Positions 15,448-23,777 of a DNA stretch of 64,000 nt are shown here, one piece after another. Every line of letters starts with the position of its first letter. Within the stretch, counting starts at the first letter, position 1. The notes under the pieces are model-generated. The model ran no database searches. It saw only the letters and a program-made list of their open reading frames with translations, and had not been told where the DNA came from. Position numbers and translations under genes: made by a program. The stretch comes from Litchfieldia sinesaloumensis (GTDB lineage: Bacteria; Bacillota; Bacilli; Bacillales; Bacillaceae_L), in NCBI RefSeq assembly GCF_900156865.1, contig NZ_LT732529.1, forward strand, positions 3,260,057-3,324,056, in the 5' to 3' direction.

Positions 15448-18201
15448 ATGTTAACTGCAAACACGGTACTCATACATGCTGAATGGGTGGCGGAAAAAGG
15501 CTTTTATGTCTGGTGCACAACCGACGATGGATTCAAGCTTGATGCAAAGGTATGGAAACAAAATCTATTCGTCTGGCACGATGCTTCATTTTATGGGAGC
15601 TTTTTAGAGGAGACGACCTTTGAGGACAACAGCGCCGTTCTTCTTTCACCCTGGCAGGCGTTTACCTTTTTCGGTGAATCAGCTATAAATTCATTTGTAA
15701 AAGTACTCGAGAGTGAGAATGTTGAGCATTATCGAGAAATGTCTCAAGATCTATTGCCGCTTATTAGGGAAGGCGATTTTATGCCTGATTTTGACTATTG
15801 GCGTGATGTTGAACGGTTTGGCTGGAAGCCGATTGGTACCCAGCTTACTGGATTTGTAGCAGAGTGGTTTTCTGAAGCAGTGACTGACATGATTCAGTCT
15901 GATTCTACCCTTCGAGAGGCATGGGAAGAAATTGCCTCAACCTTTCCGCTTGTAAAAAGCACCACTGGCTCCGAGTTTGTTGTCGACGAAAACAACTGGC
16001 TTGAACGAATTGGCTGGAAAGAGGATCACACACCATTTGACGTGATGCTTCAGATTGAGGAACCCGAAATGGACAATGGCACATGGACACTACATACTGT
16101 GCTACGCAGCAAAGAAAAACCATATAAAATGCATACTGTTCTTCCGAAAAAATGGGCTCCTTTTGAGGAAAAAATTGCAAGCGACCAAGCGATGTGGTCG
16201 AAGCTTGTACCATGGCTTCAGAATGAGGATGGCATCGTTCATGAGCTAACCGAGCGCCAGGCCTGGGACTTTTTAACGGAAGCAAGTACAAAGCTAGTCG
16301 AGGCTGGAGTCGGCATTCTATTACCAGCGTGGTGGCAAGCGATAAAGGATGCTCAACTAGCGATTAAAGCAAAGGTGAAGCCAAAAACAGGTGGTGGCCG
16401 CCAATCCTTCGTTGGCTTACAATCCATCATCAATTTTGACTGGCGCTTTTCAACGAATGGCATTGAGCTATCTGAGGATGAATTCATGTCGCTTGTTAAT
16501 GAGCAAAGACGTTTGGTGAATATCCGTGGGAAATGGATTAAGCTAGATCCTGCGTTTATCAAGCAGGTGCAATCCATTCTTGCACGAGCAAATAAAGAAG
16601 GGCTTCATGTCCGTGACGTGCTCGAGCAGGAGCTACTCTCCCTCTCAGAACAAGCAGAGCGTGAAGAACAAGAAGCAGAACGAGCATTTGCTGGTATCCA
16701 AATTGAACTGAATCGTCACTTGTCTCAAATGATTACGCAGCTTACGGATATTAAAGAGATTCCAACGGCAACGATTCCAGACACCTTCAAAGGCGAGCTT
16801 CGCCCTTATCAGCAGCAAGGTGTGGATTGGCTCTTATTTTTACGTCGTTTCGGTTTCGGAGCCTGTCTTGCCGATGATATGGGATTAGGAAAGACGATCC
16901 AAATGATTGCTTACTTTTTAGCTGTAAAAGAAAGTGGTGCAAAGCCGGCGCTCATCATCTGTCCAACGTCCGTGCTTGGTAACTGGCAAAAAGAGCTTGA
17001 AAAATTCGGACCCGATTTGCGCGTCCATCTTCATTACGGTTCGAACCGCTTGAAGGGCGAAGAGTTTGCCTCACAGGTAAACGAGGCTGATATCGTGTTG
17101 ACCTCATACGGGTTGTCTCATTTAGATGAGGAGGAAATCTCGGCATACGATTGGGGAACGATTTGTCTGGATGAGGCACAAAATATTAAAAATGCGCAAA
17201 CCAAGCAGTCGCGAGCGATTCGCAAGCTAAAAAGCGACCATAATATTGCCTTGACGGGTACGCCAATGGAAAACCGTTTGACTGAGCTTTGGTCCATTTT
17301 TGATTTTATTAATCGCGGCTATTTGGGCAGTCTTGGCGGGTTCCAAAAACGTTATGTTGCACCGATTGAAAAGGATCATGACGAGGAAACGATTGCTCAG
17401 TTGCAGCGCTTAATCAAGCCATTTTTACTGCGACGTACAAAAAATGATGAAGCCGTTGCATTGAATTTGCCGGACAAGCTTGAGCAAAAAGAATACTGCC
17501 CGCTAACAGTTGAGCAAGCATCGATTTACGAGCAGTTGGTGAAGGACACACTAGAACAGGTCGAACAACTTGCGGGCATGCAGCGTAAAGGCCTTATTTT
17601 AAAAATGCTTGGACAGCTGAAACAAGTATGTGACCACCCTGCTCTCTATTTGAAAGAGCCAAATCCGAAAAATGTGGATGACCGCTCTGCAAAAATGGAG
17701 AAGCTGCTTGAATTGGTGGATCATATTCGTGACCAAGGCGAGAGCTGTTTGATTTTCACACAATATATTCATATGGGTGAAATGATTCAAGATGTGCTGC
17801 AAAAACGGTTCAATGAATCGGTGCACTTCTTGAACGGAAGCCTGGCGAAGGCACAGCGCGACAAAATGATCGATGGCTTCCAAAACCGGGAGTTCAATAT
17901 TTTGATTCTTTCATTGAAAGCTGGTGGAACGGGACTGAACTTAACTGAAGCCAATCACGTCATTCACTATGACCGATGGTGGAACCCGGCCGTTGAAAAC
18001 CAAGCCACCGACCGCGCCTACCGAATTGGTCAAAAACGATTCGTGCACGTGCACAAGCTAATCGCAACCGGTACTCTCGAAGAAAAAATCGACGAAATGC
18101 TCGAGAAAAAGCAATCACTCAACGACGAAATCATCACCAGCGAAAACTGGATCACCGAACTCTCAACCGGTGAGCTGAAAGAACTATTGGGTGTGTTTTA
18201 A
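15448..18201 (+). CDS. ywqA: SNF2-family helicase, YwqA-like
   Basis: This 917-residue protein has an N-terminal region of about 440 residues specific to bacterial SNF2 proteins, then the ATPase core: Q-like FKGELRPYQQQGVDWL, Walker A DDMGLGKT, motif II DEAQNIKN (DEAQ), motif III LTGTPMENR, and in the second lobe FTQYIHMGEM, LKAGGTGLNLTEA, HYDRWWNPAVE and RAYRIGQ. It should be an ATP-driven DNA translocase. ATG 15448 follows AAGGGGGTGAAAGA. A GGGACA palindrome lies just after the stop. No terminator with a clear T run was seen. Confidence 0.95.
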   Translation: MLTANTVLIHAEWVAEKGFYVWCTTDDGFKLDAKVWKQNLFVWHDASFYGSFLEETTFEDNSAVLLSPWQAFTFFGESAINSFVKVLESENVEHYREMSQDLLPLIREGDFMPDFDYWRDVERFGWKPIGTQLTGFVAEWFSEAVTDMIQSDSTLREAWEEIASTFPLVKSTTGSEFVVDENNWLERIGWKEDHTPFDVMLQIEEPEMDNGTWTLHTVLRSKEKPYKMHTVLPKKWAPFEEKIASDQAMWSKLVPWLQNEDGIVHELTERQAWDFLTEASTKLVEAGVGILLPAWWQAIKDAQLAIKAKVKPKTGGGRQSFVGLQSIINFDWRFSTNGIELSEDEFMSLVNEQRRLVNIRGKWIKLDPAFIKQVQSILARANKEGLHVRDVLEQELLSLSEQAEREEQEAERAFAGIQIELNRHLSQMITQLTDIKEIPTATIPDTFKGELRPYQQQGVDWLLFLRRFGFGACLADDMGLGKTIQMIAYFLAVKESGAKPALIICPTSVLGNWQKELEKFGPDLRVHLHYGSNRLKGEEFASQVNEADIVLTSYGLSHLDEEEISAYDWGTICLDEAQNIKNAQTKQSRAIRKLKSDHNIALTGTPMENRLTELWSIFDFINRGYLGSLGGFQKRYVAPIEKDHDEETIAQLQRLIKPFLLRRTKNDEAVALNLPDKLEQKEYCPLTVEQASIYEQLVKDTLEQVEQLAGMQRKGLILKMLGQLKQVCDHPALYLKEPNPKNVDDRSAKMEKLLELVDHIRDQGESCLIFTQYIHMGEMIQDVLQKRFNESVHFLNGSLAKAQRDKMIDGFQNREFNILILSLKAGGTGLNLTEANHVIHYDRWWNPAVENQATDRAYRIGQKRFVHVHKLIATGTLEEKIDEMLEKKQSLNDEIITSENWITELSTGELKELLGVF

Positions 18202-18205
18202 GGTC

Positions 18206-18236
18206 TTGGGACAGGGGGGACAGGTTCCTTGTCCCT
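18206..18236. repeat. GGGACA/TGTCCC palindrome, copy
   Basis: GGGACA and TGTCCC arms enclose a G-rich centre with an internal GGACAGG. It is related to the copies at 8907, 19904 and 45975. Confidence 0.6.
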
Positions 18237-18451
18237 GCAGCACTCGCGGGGGGTGTGGGTTGAGGTATGGGGATTAGGGTAAACGATATACAAGAGGCTT
18301 GTATCCTCTGGCCTACTATCCCGTTTACGCGCTAATCGGTATACGAGACGTAACATATTCCTAACTTGATATATCATTTAAGCCCTAATCACTATATTAG
18401 ACGCTTAAATCTTATAGCTTGATAAACCAATATCCAAAGGAGCTGATTCTT

Positions 18452-18577
18452 TTGGCTGAGAAGACAACCAAACCAAAGAGAAAGACGAAGAAGTTTGTGC
18501 CAAGTGAAAAGCACAAGGACAAAACTGAACCTTGGCAAAGGTTTTACCATTTGGTAGAGGAAAAACTGAAGAAATAA
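18452..18577 (+). CDS. 41-residue lysine-rich protein, unknown function
   Basis: TTG 18452 lies 9 bp after AAAGGAG and opens 41 codons: MAEKTTKPKRKTKKFVPSEK..., ending VEEKLKK. It is highly basic with one short amphipathic stretch (PWQRFYHLVEEKL). The ribosome binding site and biased composition support it. No family recognised; nucleic-acid binding would be only a guess. Confidence 0.5.
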   Translation: MAEKTTKPKRKTKKFVPSEKHKDKTEPWQRFYHLVEEKLKK

Positions 18578-18614
18578 TCTACGGGTGGGGACGTTGGTCA
18601 ACACCCTTATTTAA

Positions 18615-18650
18615 TTAAAAAGAGGAGCACCTCAACTGAGATCATCCTCA
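18615..18650 (-). terminator. Probable terminator after the 18648-19271 gene
   Basis: On the minus strand GAGGA and TCCTC flank a loop containing a second small stem, followed by five T, directly after the stop codon. Confidence 0.5.
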
Positions 18651-19271
18651 ACCCACCTTCAAATCAGACTCATACTGTTTATAAATAATATATCGCTGCA
18701 GTCCCCGTGAATTCTCGAACGCTTTTTGGATTTCGGTGACGTACTTGTCGTGGCTTCCTGCCTTTTTTGAGACTCCTGCTGCTAACGCATGCTTCATCCA
18801 TTCGGTTTTTACCTGGTCAGCAAATTCAGAAGCCTGCTCCATTTTACCCTCTTCAATTGCAACAATTGCCTGGTAGTAGGCTTTGTATTGCTGTGGTTGA
18901 ATATCTTCAATATCCGACTTCGCGCGGAGAATATCCTCCTCGTATAACGCAAGTAACGTCTTAAACATCGCCTGACGTGCTGGTTGCTTATATTTTCGAA
19001 GCAAAACCTCTGTCGCTTCCTTTACATCTTCATCAATCCGATTACCCATCCCATAATACAGCTTGAATAAAGGGTTCTTCCTTCTTTTTGCAAGATAAGT
19101 CTCTATCTTTCTTACATTCTTCTCCAAATAGATCGGATATACAAACAAATAGAGTGAAAAACTAAAAATAATAAATATACTGCTTACCACGCTGATAGGC
19201 TCGCTCACATCGAAGGCTGCCAAGACAATTCCCAATAGGAACGCAACGAGTAATAAAACTAACAATCTCAT
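18648..19271 (-). CDS. Membrane protein with helical-repeat cytoplasmic part, unknown
   Basis: The product is about 207 residues. ATG 19271 follows GGGGAG at 7 bp; the frame extends further upstream only by running through the terminator of the sigma-factor gene. Two membrane segments lie in the first 60 residues (MRLLVLLLVAFLLGIVLA and VVSSIFIIFSFSLYLFV). The remainder is soluble, helical and TPR-like in pattern (ARQAMFKTLLALYEEDIL, YKAYYQAIVAIEEGKMEQASEFA in parts). A terminator separates it from the upstream operon. Function unknown. Confidence 0.75.
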   Translation of the reverse strand: MRLLVLLLVAFLLGIVLAAFDVSEPISVVSSIFIIFSFSLYLFVYPIYLEKNVRKIETYLAKRRKNPLFKLYYGMGNRIDEDVKEATEVLLRKYKQPARQAMFKTLLALYEEDILRAKSDIEDIQPQQYKAYYQAIVAIEEGKMEQASEFADQVKTEWMKHALAAGVSKKAGSHDKYVTEIQKAFENSRGLQRYIIYKQYESDLKVG

Positions 19272-19339
19272 ACTCTTTCTCCCCACTATTCTGATTGAAT
19301 AATTGTACCTTATTCCTACAAAAAGTGGAAGAACCATAC

Positions 19340-19367
19340 AAAAAAAGCCAATCACGTTTGATTGGCT
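19340..19367 (-). terminator. Intrinsic terminator of the sigma-factor gene
   Basis: On the minus strand AGCCAATCA-AACG-TGATTGGCT is a perfect 9-bp stem followed by six more T, a few bases after the sigma-factor stop. Confidence 0.9.
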
Positions 19368-19373
19368 CATAAC

Positions 19374-19886
19374 CTACACTGGTAATCCACTTTTCTCATA
19401 GACTTGCTTCAACATCCGTTTTCCACGAAACAATTTGTTCTTCACAAATGAAATATCCTTACTCAATTGTTGGCATATTTCGTTATAGGTATAATCGTCA
19501 AAATAATAGAGAGATAATGTTTGTTTGTAATCCTTGGGTAATGAATTAATATGCTCGCGTAGCCTTTCGTTGTCAAACTTTTCAAGCACCTCATTTTCGA
19601 CTACCTCATTGGTCGAGTATCGTAAATCCTCCATCTCATCGACTAATACGGTGGCTTTAACCACCTTACTGCGAAGGTAGTCGATACATTGATTCCTTGT
19701 GATTCGATAGAGCCAGGATTTCAATTTCGATTCTTCCCGAAATGAGTCAAACTTCAAAAAGATCTTCAAGTATACTTCTTGCATGATATCATCGACAACA
19801 ACCCAATTCCGCACATATTGAAACGCTACATATCTTAACTCATTTCCGAAATTAGTAATAATCTCCTCAATTTCATGTTCCGCCAT
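19374..19886 (-). CDS. ECF-type RNA polymerase sigma factor
   Basis: The product has about 170 residues with sigma region 2 (LRYVAFQYVRNWVVVDDIMQEVYL in parts, then FREESKLKSWLYRITRNQCIDYLR in parts) and region 4 (INSLPKDYKQTLSLYYFDDYTYNEICQQL in parts). ATG 19886 is preceded by AGGGTGAG; a longer frame to 19934 runs through a GGGACA palindrome and is not used. The gene follows the exported-protein gene of the ABC operon and ends at a strong terminator. No anti-sigma gene lies next to it, unless the membrane protein upstream (19935-21113) has that role. Confidence 0.9.
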   Translation of the reverse strand: MAEHEIEEIITNFGNELRYVAFQYVRNWVVVDDIMQEVYLKIFLKFDSFREESKLKSWLYRITRNQCIDYLRSKVVKATVLVDEMEDLRYSTNEVVENEVLEKFDNERLREHINSLPKDYKQTLSLYYFDDYTYNEICQQLSKDISFVKNKLFRGKRMLKQVYEKSGLPV

Positions 19887-19903
19887 TTTTCTCACCCTAT
19901 TGT

Positions 19904-19934
19904 GTGGGACGAGGGACCTGTCCCCGTGTCCCAT
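19904..19934. repeat. GGGACA/TGTCCC palindrome, copy
   Basis: GGGAC...GTCCC arms enclose a nested GGGAC-CT-GTCCC. The element lies between the exported-protein gene and the sigma-factor gene. Confidence 0.6.
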
Positions 19935-21113
19935 CTATTGTTCTTTTATATTGTTAAAGTAGATTTTGTAGTCTTTTGTATCGTTGTTTTTTACAATTAT
20001 TTTTCCTTCGTATAATGTTTCGCCTGAGTTTATGTCACCAATTGATAAGTGATGACCTTCTTTTGTTGCTTCAACGATATAGATTTTTTCGTTCAATATG
20101 TTGATAAAAGGTGCATTTTCGTCGCTCTCCATATTGACTATATCAATTGTCTGTTTCTCTTCCCATTGCCCCGTTTCAATTTCATATTGCATGAGTTTTA
20201 TTCCATCTGGGGAATAATTCGGTACAATAAGTGTGGAATTTACAATCGATAATTTATCAAAATCCACAGTAAAATCTTCAGGTACTTCCAATTTTAAAAG
20301 TTTATTGTTCTGAATATCGTATATCATTCTATCTTTGGCAAGCTCTGTACCCATTCCGCTCTCATCATGTTCATAGGCTTCAGATAGAAAAACAAAATAT
20401 TGTTCAGGCTCAGTAGAATAAAAGTCACTAAATACTCTAAATCCCGACCATCCATTCTTTACTTGCGGAGAAGAATAAACAACTTCCTCGTTTTCAATCT
20501 TCTTGTCCTTTAGATCTATTGTGTATACCAATAAATCCTCGCCACTATTAATTCCAGATCCCCGCGCGATTACCTTTAACTCATTATTCAAGATTTGAAT
20601 ATCATTAATATCAACCCAATGATATTTTTCTTTATTAGGTAAATCAAGTGTCATTGAAACGGATTCTTCCGATTTTTTATCTAAAATATCTATTTCAAAA
20701 CTCGAATCAAAATTAGAAGAGTTTATACTGTTACCCTCAACATTGACGTAAATAACCATATTTTTATCTTCAAAGAAACTATTGGGATTTAAATGCTTCC
20801 CTCGCATAAAACCTTTGTATTCCTTAATTAATTGATCAATCGAGTCCCACGTGTGGACGCTAGTCAATTGTTCGAAAAGCGACCGATCCGTTAGATTAAC
20901 AGTTCCCTCCTGAGAAACTCGTAAGTCTTGGTACATGTCATCAACCACATAGCTTACGTTCATTTCTAGATTATCAACTTCACCCTCATCACCACTTACC
21001 GTTTCAAATTCAATTTGGATATTTTGACTAGCTAAACTAGATTGTATATAAAACGTTCCAAGCACGATAACCGTGATGAAACTAAGCGTAAGGATTTTCC
21101 AATAACGTTTCAC
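19935..21113 (-). CDS. Exported or single-pass membrane protein of the ABC operon
   Basis: This 392-residue protein starts MKRYWKILTLSFITVIVLG, an uncleaved or cleaved signal segment (about 5-25), followed by an entirely extracytoplasmic part rich in beta strands. It has acidic stretches and repeated short sheets such as HWVDINDIQILNNELKVIARG, suggesting a beta-propeller-like fold. The start is GTG 21113 after GAGG. It follows the permease gene by 15 bp. In related ytr-type operons an extracytoplasmic partner protein is encoded with the transporter. No known domain is recognisable. Confidence 0.75.
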   Translation of the reverse strand: MKRYWKILTLSFITVIVLGTFYIQSSLASQNIQIEFETVSGDEGEVDNLEMNVSYVVDDMYQDLRVSQEGTVNLTDRSLFEQLTSVHTWDSIDQLIKEYKGFMRGKHLNPNSFFEDKNMVIYVNVEGNSINSSNFDSSFEIDILDKKSEESVSMTLDLPNKEKYHWVDINDIQILNNELKVIARGSGINSGEDLLVYTIDLKDKKIENEEVVYSSPQVKNGWSGFRVFSDFYSTEPEQYFVFLSEAYEHDESGMGTELAKDRMIYDIQNNKLLKLEVPEDFTVDFDKLSIVNSTLIVPNYSPDGIKLMQYEIETGQWEEKQTIDIVNMESDENAPFINILNEKIYIVEATKEGHHLSIGDINSGETLYEGKIIVKNNDTKDYKIYFNNIKEQ

Positions 21114-21128
21114 TCATGTAACCTCCTA

Positions 21129-21959
21129 TCAGACCCTGATTTTCTTATTTAATAGATAGTTGCCGATCCAAATGGCACCAACCCATGTGAGTAATCCTGT
21201 TGCAATGACCATATAAAACAGTTCATTCTCATAAAAATAATTCCCTAATAAAAATTCATCAATAAGCAATGGTCCAATAGCAACTAAAAGGGACAGACCC
21301 ACATAGAGAACGCCAAGGAAAATTCCTTTTATACGGTAGGATCTTTCAAATAATACAGCCGTAAACGCTACACAAACCGCTGCCATTCCGGTGCCATAGT
21401 AAAGGATAAAATCCACAAATGAATTTGGAAATAGTATTTCTAGATAATAGAGATTCGTAATTTCCTGCAATGTTAAAGTCTGAAGAAACTCCTCTGGTAC
21501 CAACCACTGTAAAACCTTTTGTTCAACAGGAATTAATAATAATTGCAGTGCAAGTAAACCTAAAATGAACAGTAAAATCGTTGTCGCTTTCGCCAAGTAT
21601 ATATTTAATCTTGCAGTCGGCAACACGAGTAAGCGATAACTAAACGTATTCTTTCCAAACCAATCACGATACCAGATAAAGAACACATAAATCAGTAGTA
21701 CAGCCCCGCAAAACATCATGGATCCGATAAACCAGCCTGTTGACGCAAAATGATAAAAGGACATCTTCCCATATTGGGAGATAAAATCACTCACTGTTAG
21801 TAAATCCTCATAAATCGCTTTATTCGCGCGACCTACATAGATTCGTGAATCAACAATAATGCCAACCACCTGTAAAAAGATTGTGATTCCAATTAAAACA
21901 AGATATAACTTAAAAAAACGGGTGAATTCAAAATTCACTAATTTTAAATATCGATTCAT
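21129..21959 (-). CDS. ABC transporter permease
   Basis: The 276-residue protein has six membrane segments, with a first hydrophobic span after MNRYLKLVNFEFTRFFK and a last one before NYLLNKKIRV. It is the membrane partner of the ATPase encoded upstream, whose stop overlaps its ATG (ATGA). The large loop between segments 1 and 2 resembles YtrC/YtrD-type permeases. Substrate unknown. Confidence 0.85.
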   Translation of the reverse strand: MNRYLKLVNFEFTRFFKLYLVLIGITIFLQVVGIIVDSRIYVGRANKAIYEDLLTVSDFISQYGKMSFYHFASTGWFIGSMMFCGAVLLIYVFFIWYRDWFGKNTFSYRLLVLPTARLNIYLAKATTILLFILGLLALQLLLIPVEQKVLQWLVPEEFLQTLTLQEITNLYYLEILFPNSFVDFILYYGTGMAAVCVAFTAVLFERSYRIKGIFLGVLYVGLSLLVAIGPLLIDEFLLGNYFYENELFYMVIATGLLTWVGAIWIGNYLLNKKIRV

Positions 21960-22645
21960 CCCCGATACACCTCTCTCATCACATCGATTACCGATTTCCC
22001 CTCAACTTCTCGTACTTCCTCGGTATCGAATTCTCGTAACACAACGCCATCATCTAGCAGGACAACTTTATCAATTAAATGTTCAATGTCATTAATCTCA
22101 TGCGTCGTGATGATAACACCTCGGTCTTCAATTAAATGACTTGTAAATACTTCTGCTATCTGTTCACGACTAAAGATATCAATCCCTGAAAATGGCTCAT
22201 CCATTAAGATATAGTCGACATCTAATGCCAGTCCTAGGATCAAGTTCACTTTTGCCGTATTTCCCTTTGATAGATCAGAAATCCGATCGGTTTCTTTTAA
22301 TCTAAAAAACTCAAGTAGTTCATCGGCGCGTTTCTGATTCCAGCTGTCATAGAAATCAGCCATAAAAGTAAATGCCTCTTTTATTTTCATTTGCGGCAAC
22401 ATTGTAATCGTGTCAGGGATAAACGTGATTTTTTCATAGCTACCTTTATGAATCTTTTCACCGTTGATTAAAATCTCACCGCCATCAATAGGGGTTAATG
22501 CCATAATCGCCTTCATAACCGTTGTTTTTCCGACTCCATTTATGCCAATTAGACACGTAATCTTCCCTTTTTCAGCTGTAAAATTAATGCCCTTTAAGAC
22601 CGTTTTTCTACCAAACTTCTTTGTTACGTCCTTTACTTCAATCAC
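21956..22645 (-). CDS. ABC transporter ATP-binding protein, YtrB-like
   Basis: At 229 residues it has Walker A GINGVGKTT, a signature region LSKGNTAKVNLILGLA that departs from the classic LSGGQ, Walker B YILMDEPFSGID and a switch His in IITTHEIND. A divergent signature (SKGN) is usual in YtrB/YhcG-type export ATPases. The start is GTG 22645 after AGGGGGGAT. It sits between the GntR regulator and the permease. Confidence 0.9.
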   Translation of the reverse strand: MIEVKDVTKKFGRKTVLKGINFTAEKGKITCLIGINGVGKTTVMKAIMALTPIDGGEILINGEKIHKGSYEKITFIPDTITMLPQMKIKEAFTFMADFYDSWNQKRADELLEFFRLKETDRISDLSKGNTAKVNLILGLALDVDYILMDEPFSGIDIFSREQIAEVFTSHLIEDRGVIITTHEINDIEHLIDKVVLLDDGVVLREFDTEEVREVEGKSVIDVMREVYRG

Positions 22646-22656
22646 AAAGATCCCCC

Positions 22657-23022
22657 CTATTCCTTTTTGTACTCTTTTTCAACTAAATCCAATGCTTCTT
22701 CTAGTGGTACATTAATTGACTTCACTGAATGAATAAAGACACTAACAGCGTCCAAGATTAATTCCTCACGAACCGTTTTCAATACGAGTTCATCCTTTGT
22801 AATACGACTAGGTAAATTGCCTTCCGTAAAAATCAACCTCTGTTCCTCCATTTCTTTATACGCGCGCTGAGCCGTATTGGGATTTATCTTCAATCGATTT
22901 GCTAATTCTCTTCTTGACGGAATTTCCTGTCCTGGTTCAAAAATGCCTTTCGCTATTTGTTCCTTAAAATACTGAATGACTTGAACATAGACAGGATCCC
23001 GATTATTAAACTTTATATCCAT
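22657..23022 (-). CDS. GntR-family regulator, YtrA subfamily
   Basis: The 121-residue protein has an N-terminal winged helix (DPVYVQVIQYFKEQI, IPSRRELANRLKINPNTAQRAYKEME in parts) and the short C-terminal dimerisation tail typical of the YtrA subfamily. It lacks a large effector domain. It is first gene of the ABC operon. Three copies of TTAATACAC lie upstream, one inside the spacer of a consensus promoter, so autorepression is likely. Confidence 0.92.
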   Translation of the reverse strand: MDIKFNNRDPVYVQVIQYFKEQIAKGIFEPGQEIPSRRELANRLKINPNTAQRAYKEMEEQRLIFTEGNLPSRITKDELVLKTVREELILDAVSVFIHSVKSINVPLEEALDLVEKEYKKE

Positions 23023-23061
23023 AGACCCAACTCCTATAAATTCATCTACCCTGTATGAAGG

Positions 23062-23072
23062 GGTTAATACAC
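23062..23072. promoter_or_regulatory. Third copy of GGTTAATACAC, candidate operator
   Basis: The 11-bp sequence is the same as that in the promoter spacer at 23306-23316. It lies 40 bp before the GntR start codon. Confidence 0.45.
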
Positions 23073-23140
23073 GATGATTAAAAATAAGTTATTTCTTAAA
23101 GATTTGTTGCTTTTATAACTTGGGTGATTTTTCGCTCCTG

Positions 23141-23180
23141 GCACTCGCTTTCCGCGGGAGTCGCCACCTTCCGCTACAAT
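23141..23180. repeat. Fragment resembling a dispersed Bacillus repeat
   Basis: The sequence CACTCGCTTTCCGCGGGAG followed by a GC-rich stretch contrasts with the AT-rich surroundings. It resembles the start of a repeat common in Bacillus genomes; this rests on memory, not a search. Confidence 0.3.
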
Positions 23181-23263
23181 CAACAAAGTTGCATGTTATT
23201 TAATCTTTTATAAAAAATAACAACTGTATTAAGCACACCATACAGCATTGTTAAAAATAATGT

Positions 23264-23287
23264 GGTGTATCAATCAGTTAATACACC
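23264..23287. promoter_or_regulatory. Palindromic operator GGTGTAT-N10-ATACACC
   Basis: Perfect 7-bp arms separated by 10 bp lie just downstream of the predicted transcription start of the GntR operon. The right half includes AGTTAATACAC. Confidence 0.6.
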
Positions 23288-23298
23288 GTTCTGTTTGT

Positions 23299-23328
23299 AT
23301 TATATGGTTAATACACTTAGCGTGTCAA
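23299..23328 (-). promoter_or_regulatory. Sigma-A promoter of the GntR/ABC operon
   Basis: On the minus strand consensus TTGACA (23328-23323) and TATAAT (23304-23299) are 18 bp apart. The spacer contains GTGTATTAACC, the operator sequence. The leader to the GntR start is about 270 nt. Confidence 0.8.
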
Positions 23329-23355
23329 CACCTTATCAAAACTTTTTATTTTATA

Positions 23356-23384
23356 TTGACTATTTAGAACAAGTGTTCTATTAT
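23356..23384 (+). promoter_or_regulatory. Plus-strand promoter with SOS-box-like palindrome in its spacer
   Basis: TTGACT (23356-23361) and TATTAT (23379-23384) are 17 bp apart. A perfect palindrome TAGAAC-AAGT-GTTCTA (23365-23380) fills the spacer. It fits the B. subtilis LexA/DinR consensus CGAACRNRYGTTYC except at the outermost positions. No recognised gene follows on this strand before 24416. Confidence 0.55.
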
Positions 23385-23392
23385 AAAGGTAT

Positions 23393-23427
23393 GAAAAAGG
23401 CCAACCATGTTGTGACCATGATTGGCG
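23393..23427 (-). terminator. Intrinsic terminator for the ssb unit
   Basis: On the minus strand GCCAATCATG and CATGGTTGGC form a 10-bp stem (one mismatch) followed by C and five T, 140 bp after the small gene downstream of ssb. Confidence 0.7.
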
Positions 23428-23567
23428 AAACGTTGAGGATTCATTGAAGTATTCCATTATCTCTAGAGGAACTTTTTTTTCGAAAAGGCGTCTGAGGTTT
23501 CTTGGTGCGGGGTACGTGGAGAGTGGACTAGTAAGAGCTGGTTCAGATTCTAAATCTTTTTTTCATA

Positions 23568-23744
23568 TCATGATCGCTTCCCTTCTAACATTCGATTAAG
23601 CTGTAGGAGGCGTTCATTATAGTGTTGATCAATTTGATCCATACGTTCGCCTATTTGACCTTGTAATGTTTCTAAATGGAGTGCAATTCCCATCGCAAGT
23701 TTGTTTAGCTTTTCATTAATAGCCTTGAATTCATCATTGTTCAT
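23568..23744 (-). CDS. 58-residue coiled-coil protein, unknown function
   Basis: ATG 23744 is 8 bp after GGAGG; a start at 23759 would place the Shine-Dalgarno inside the gene. The product is helical with heptad-like spacing (FKAINEKLNKLAMGIAL, LQGQIGERMDQIDQHY, LLQLNRMLEG). It follows ssb by 33 bp and shares its terminator. No family recognised. Confidence 0.65.
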   Translation of the reverse strand: MNNDEFKAINEKLNKLAMGIALHLETLQGQIGERMDQIDQHYNERLLQLNRMLEGKRS

Positions 23745-23777
23745 ACTCTTATCCTCCATTGGCTTATCACCAAGAAC

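Noticed and set aside
19272-19370. N-terminal extension of the membrane protein at 18648
   Set aside because: The extension overlaps the strong terminator of the sigma-factor gene; ATG 19271 has a good ribosome binding site.
19887-19934. N-terminal extension of the sigma factor
   Set aside because: The extra codons run through a GGGACA palindrome, and a proper ribosome binding site precedes ATG 19886.
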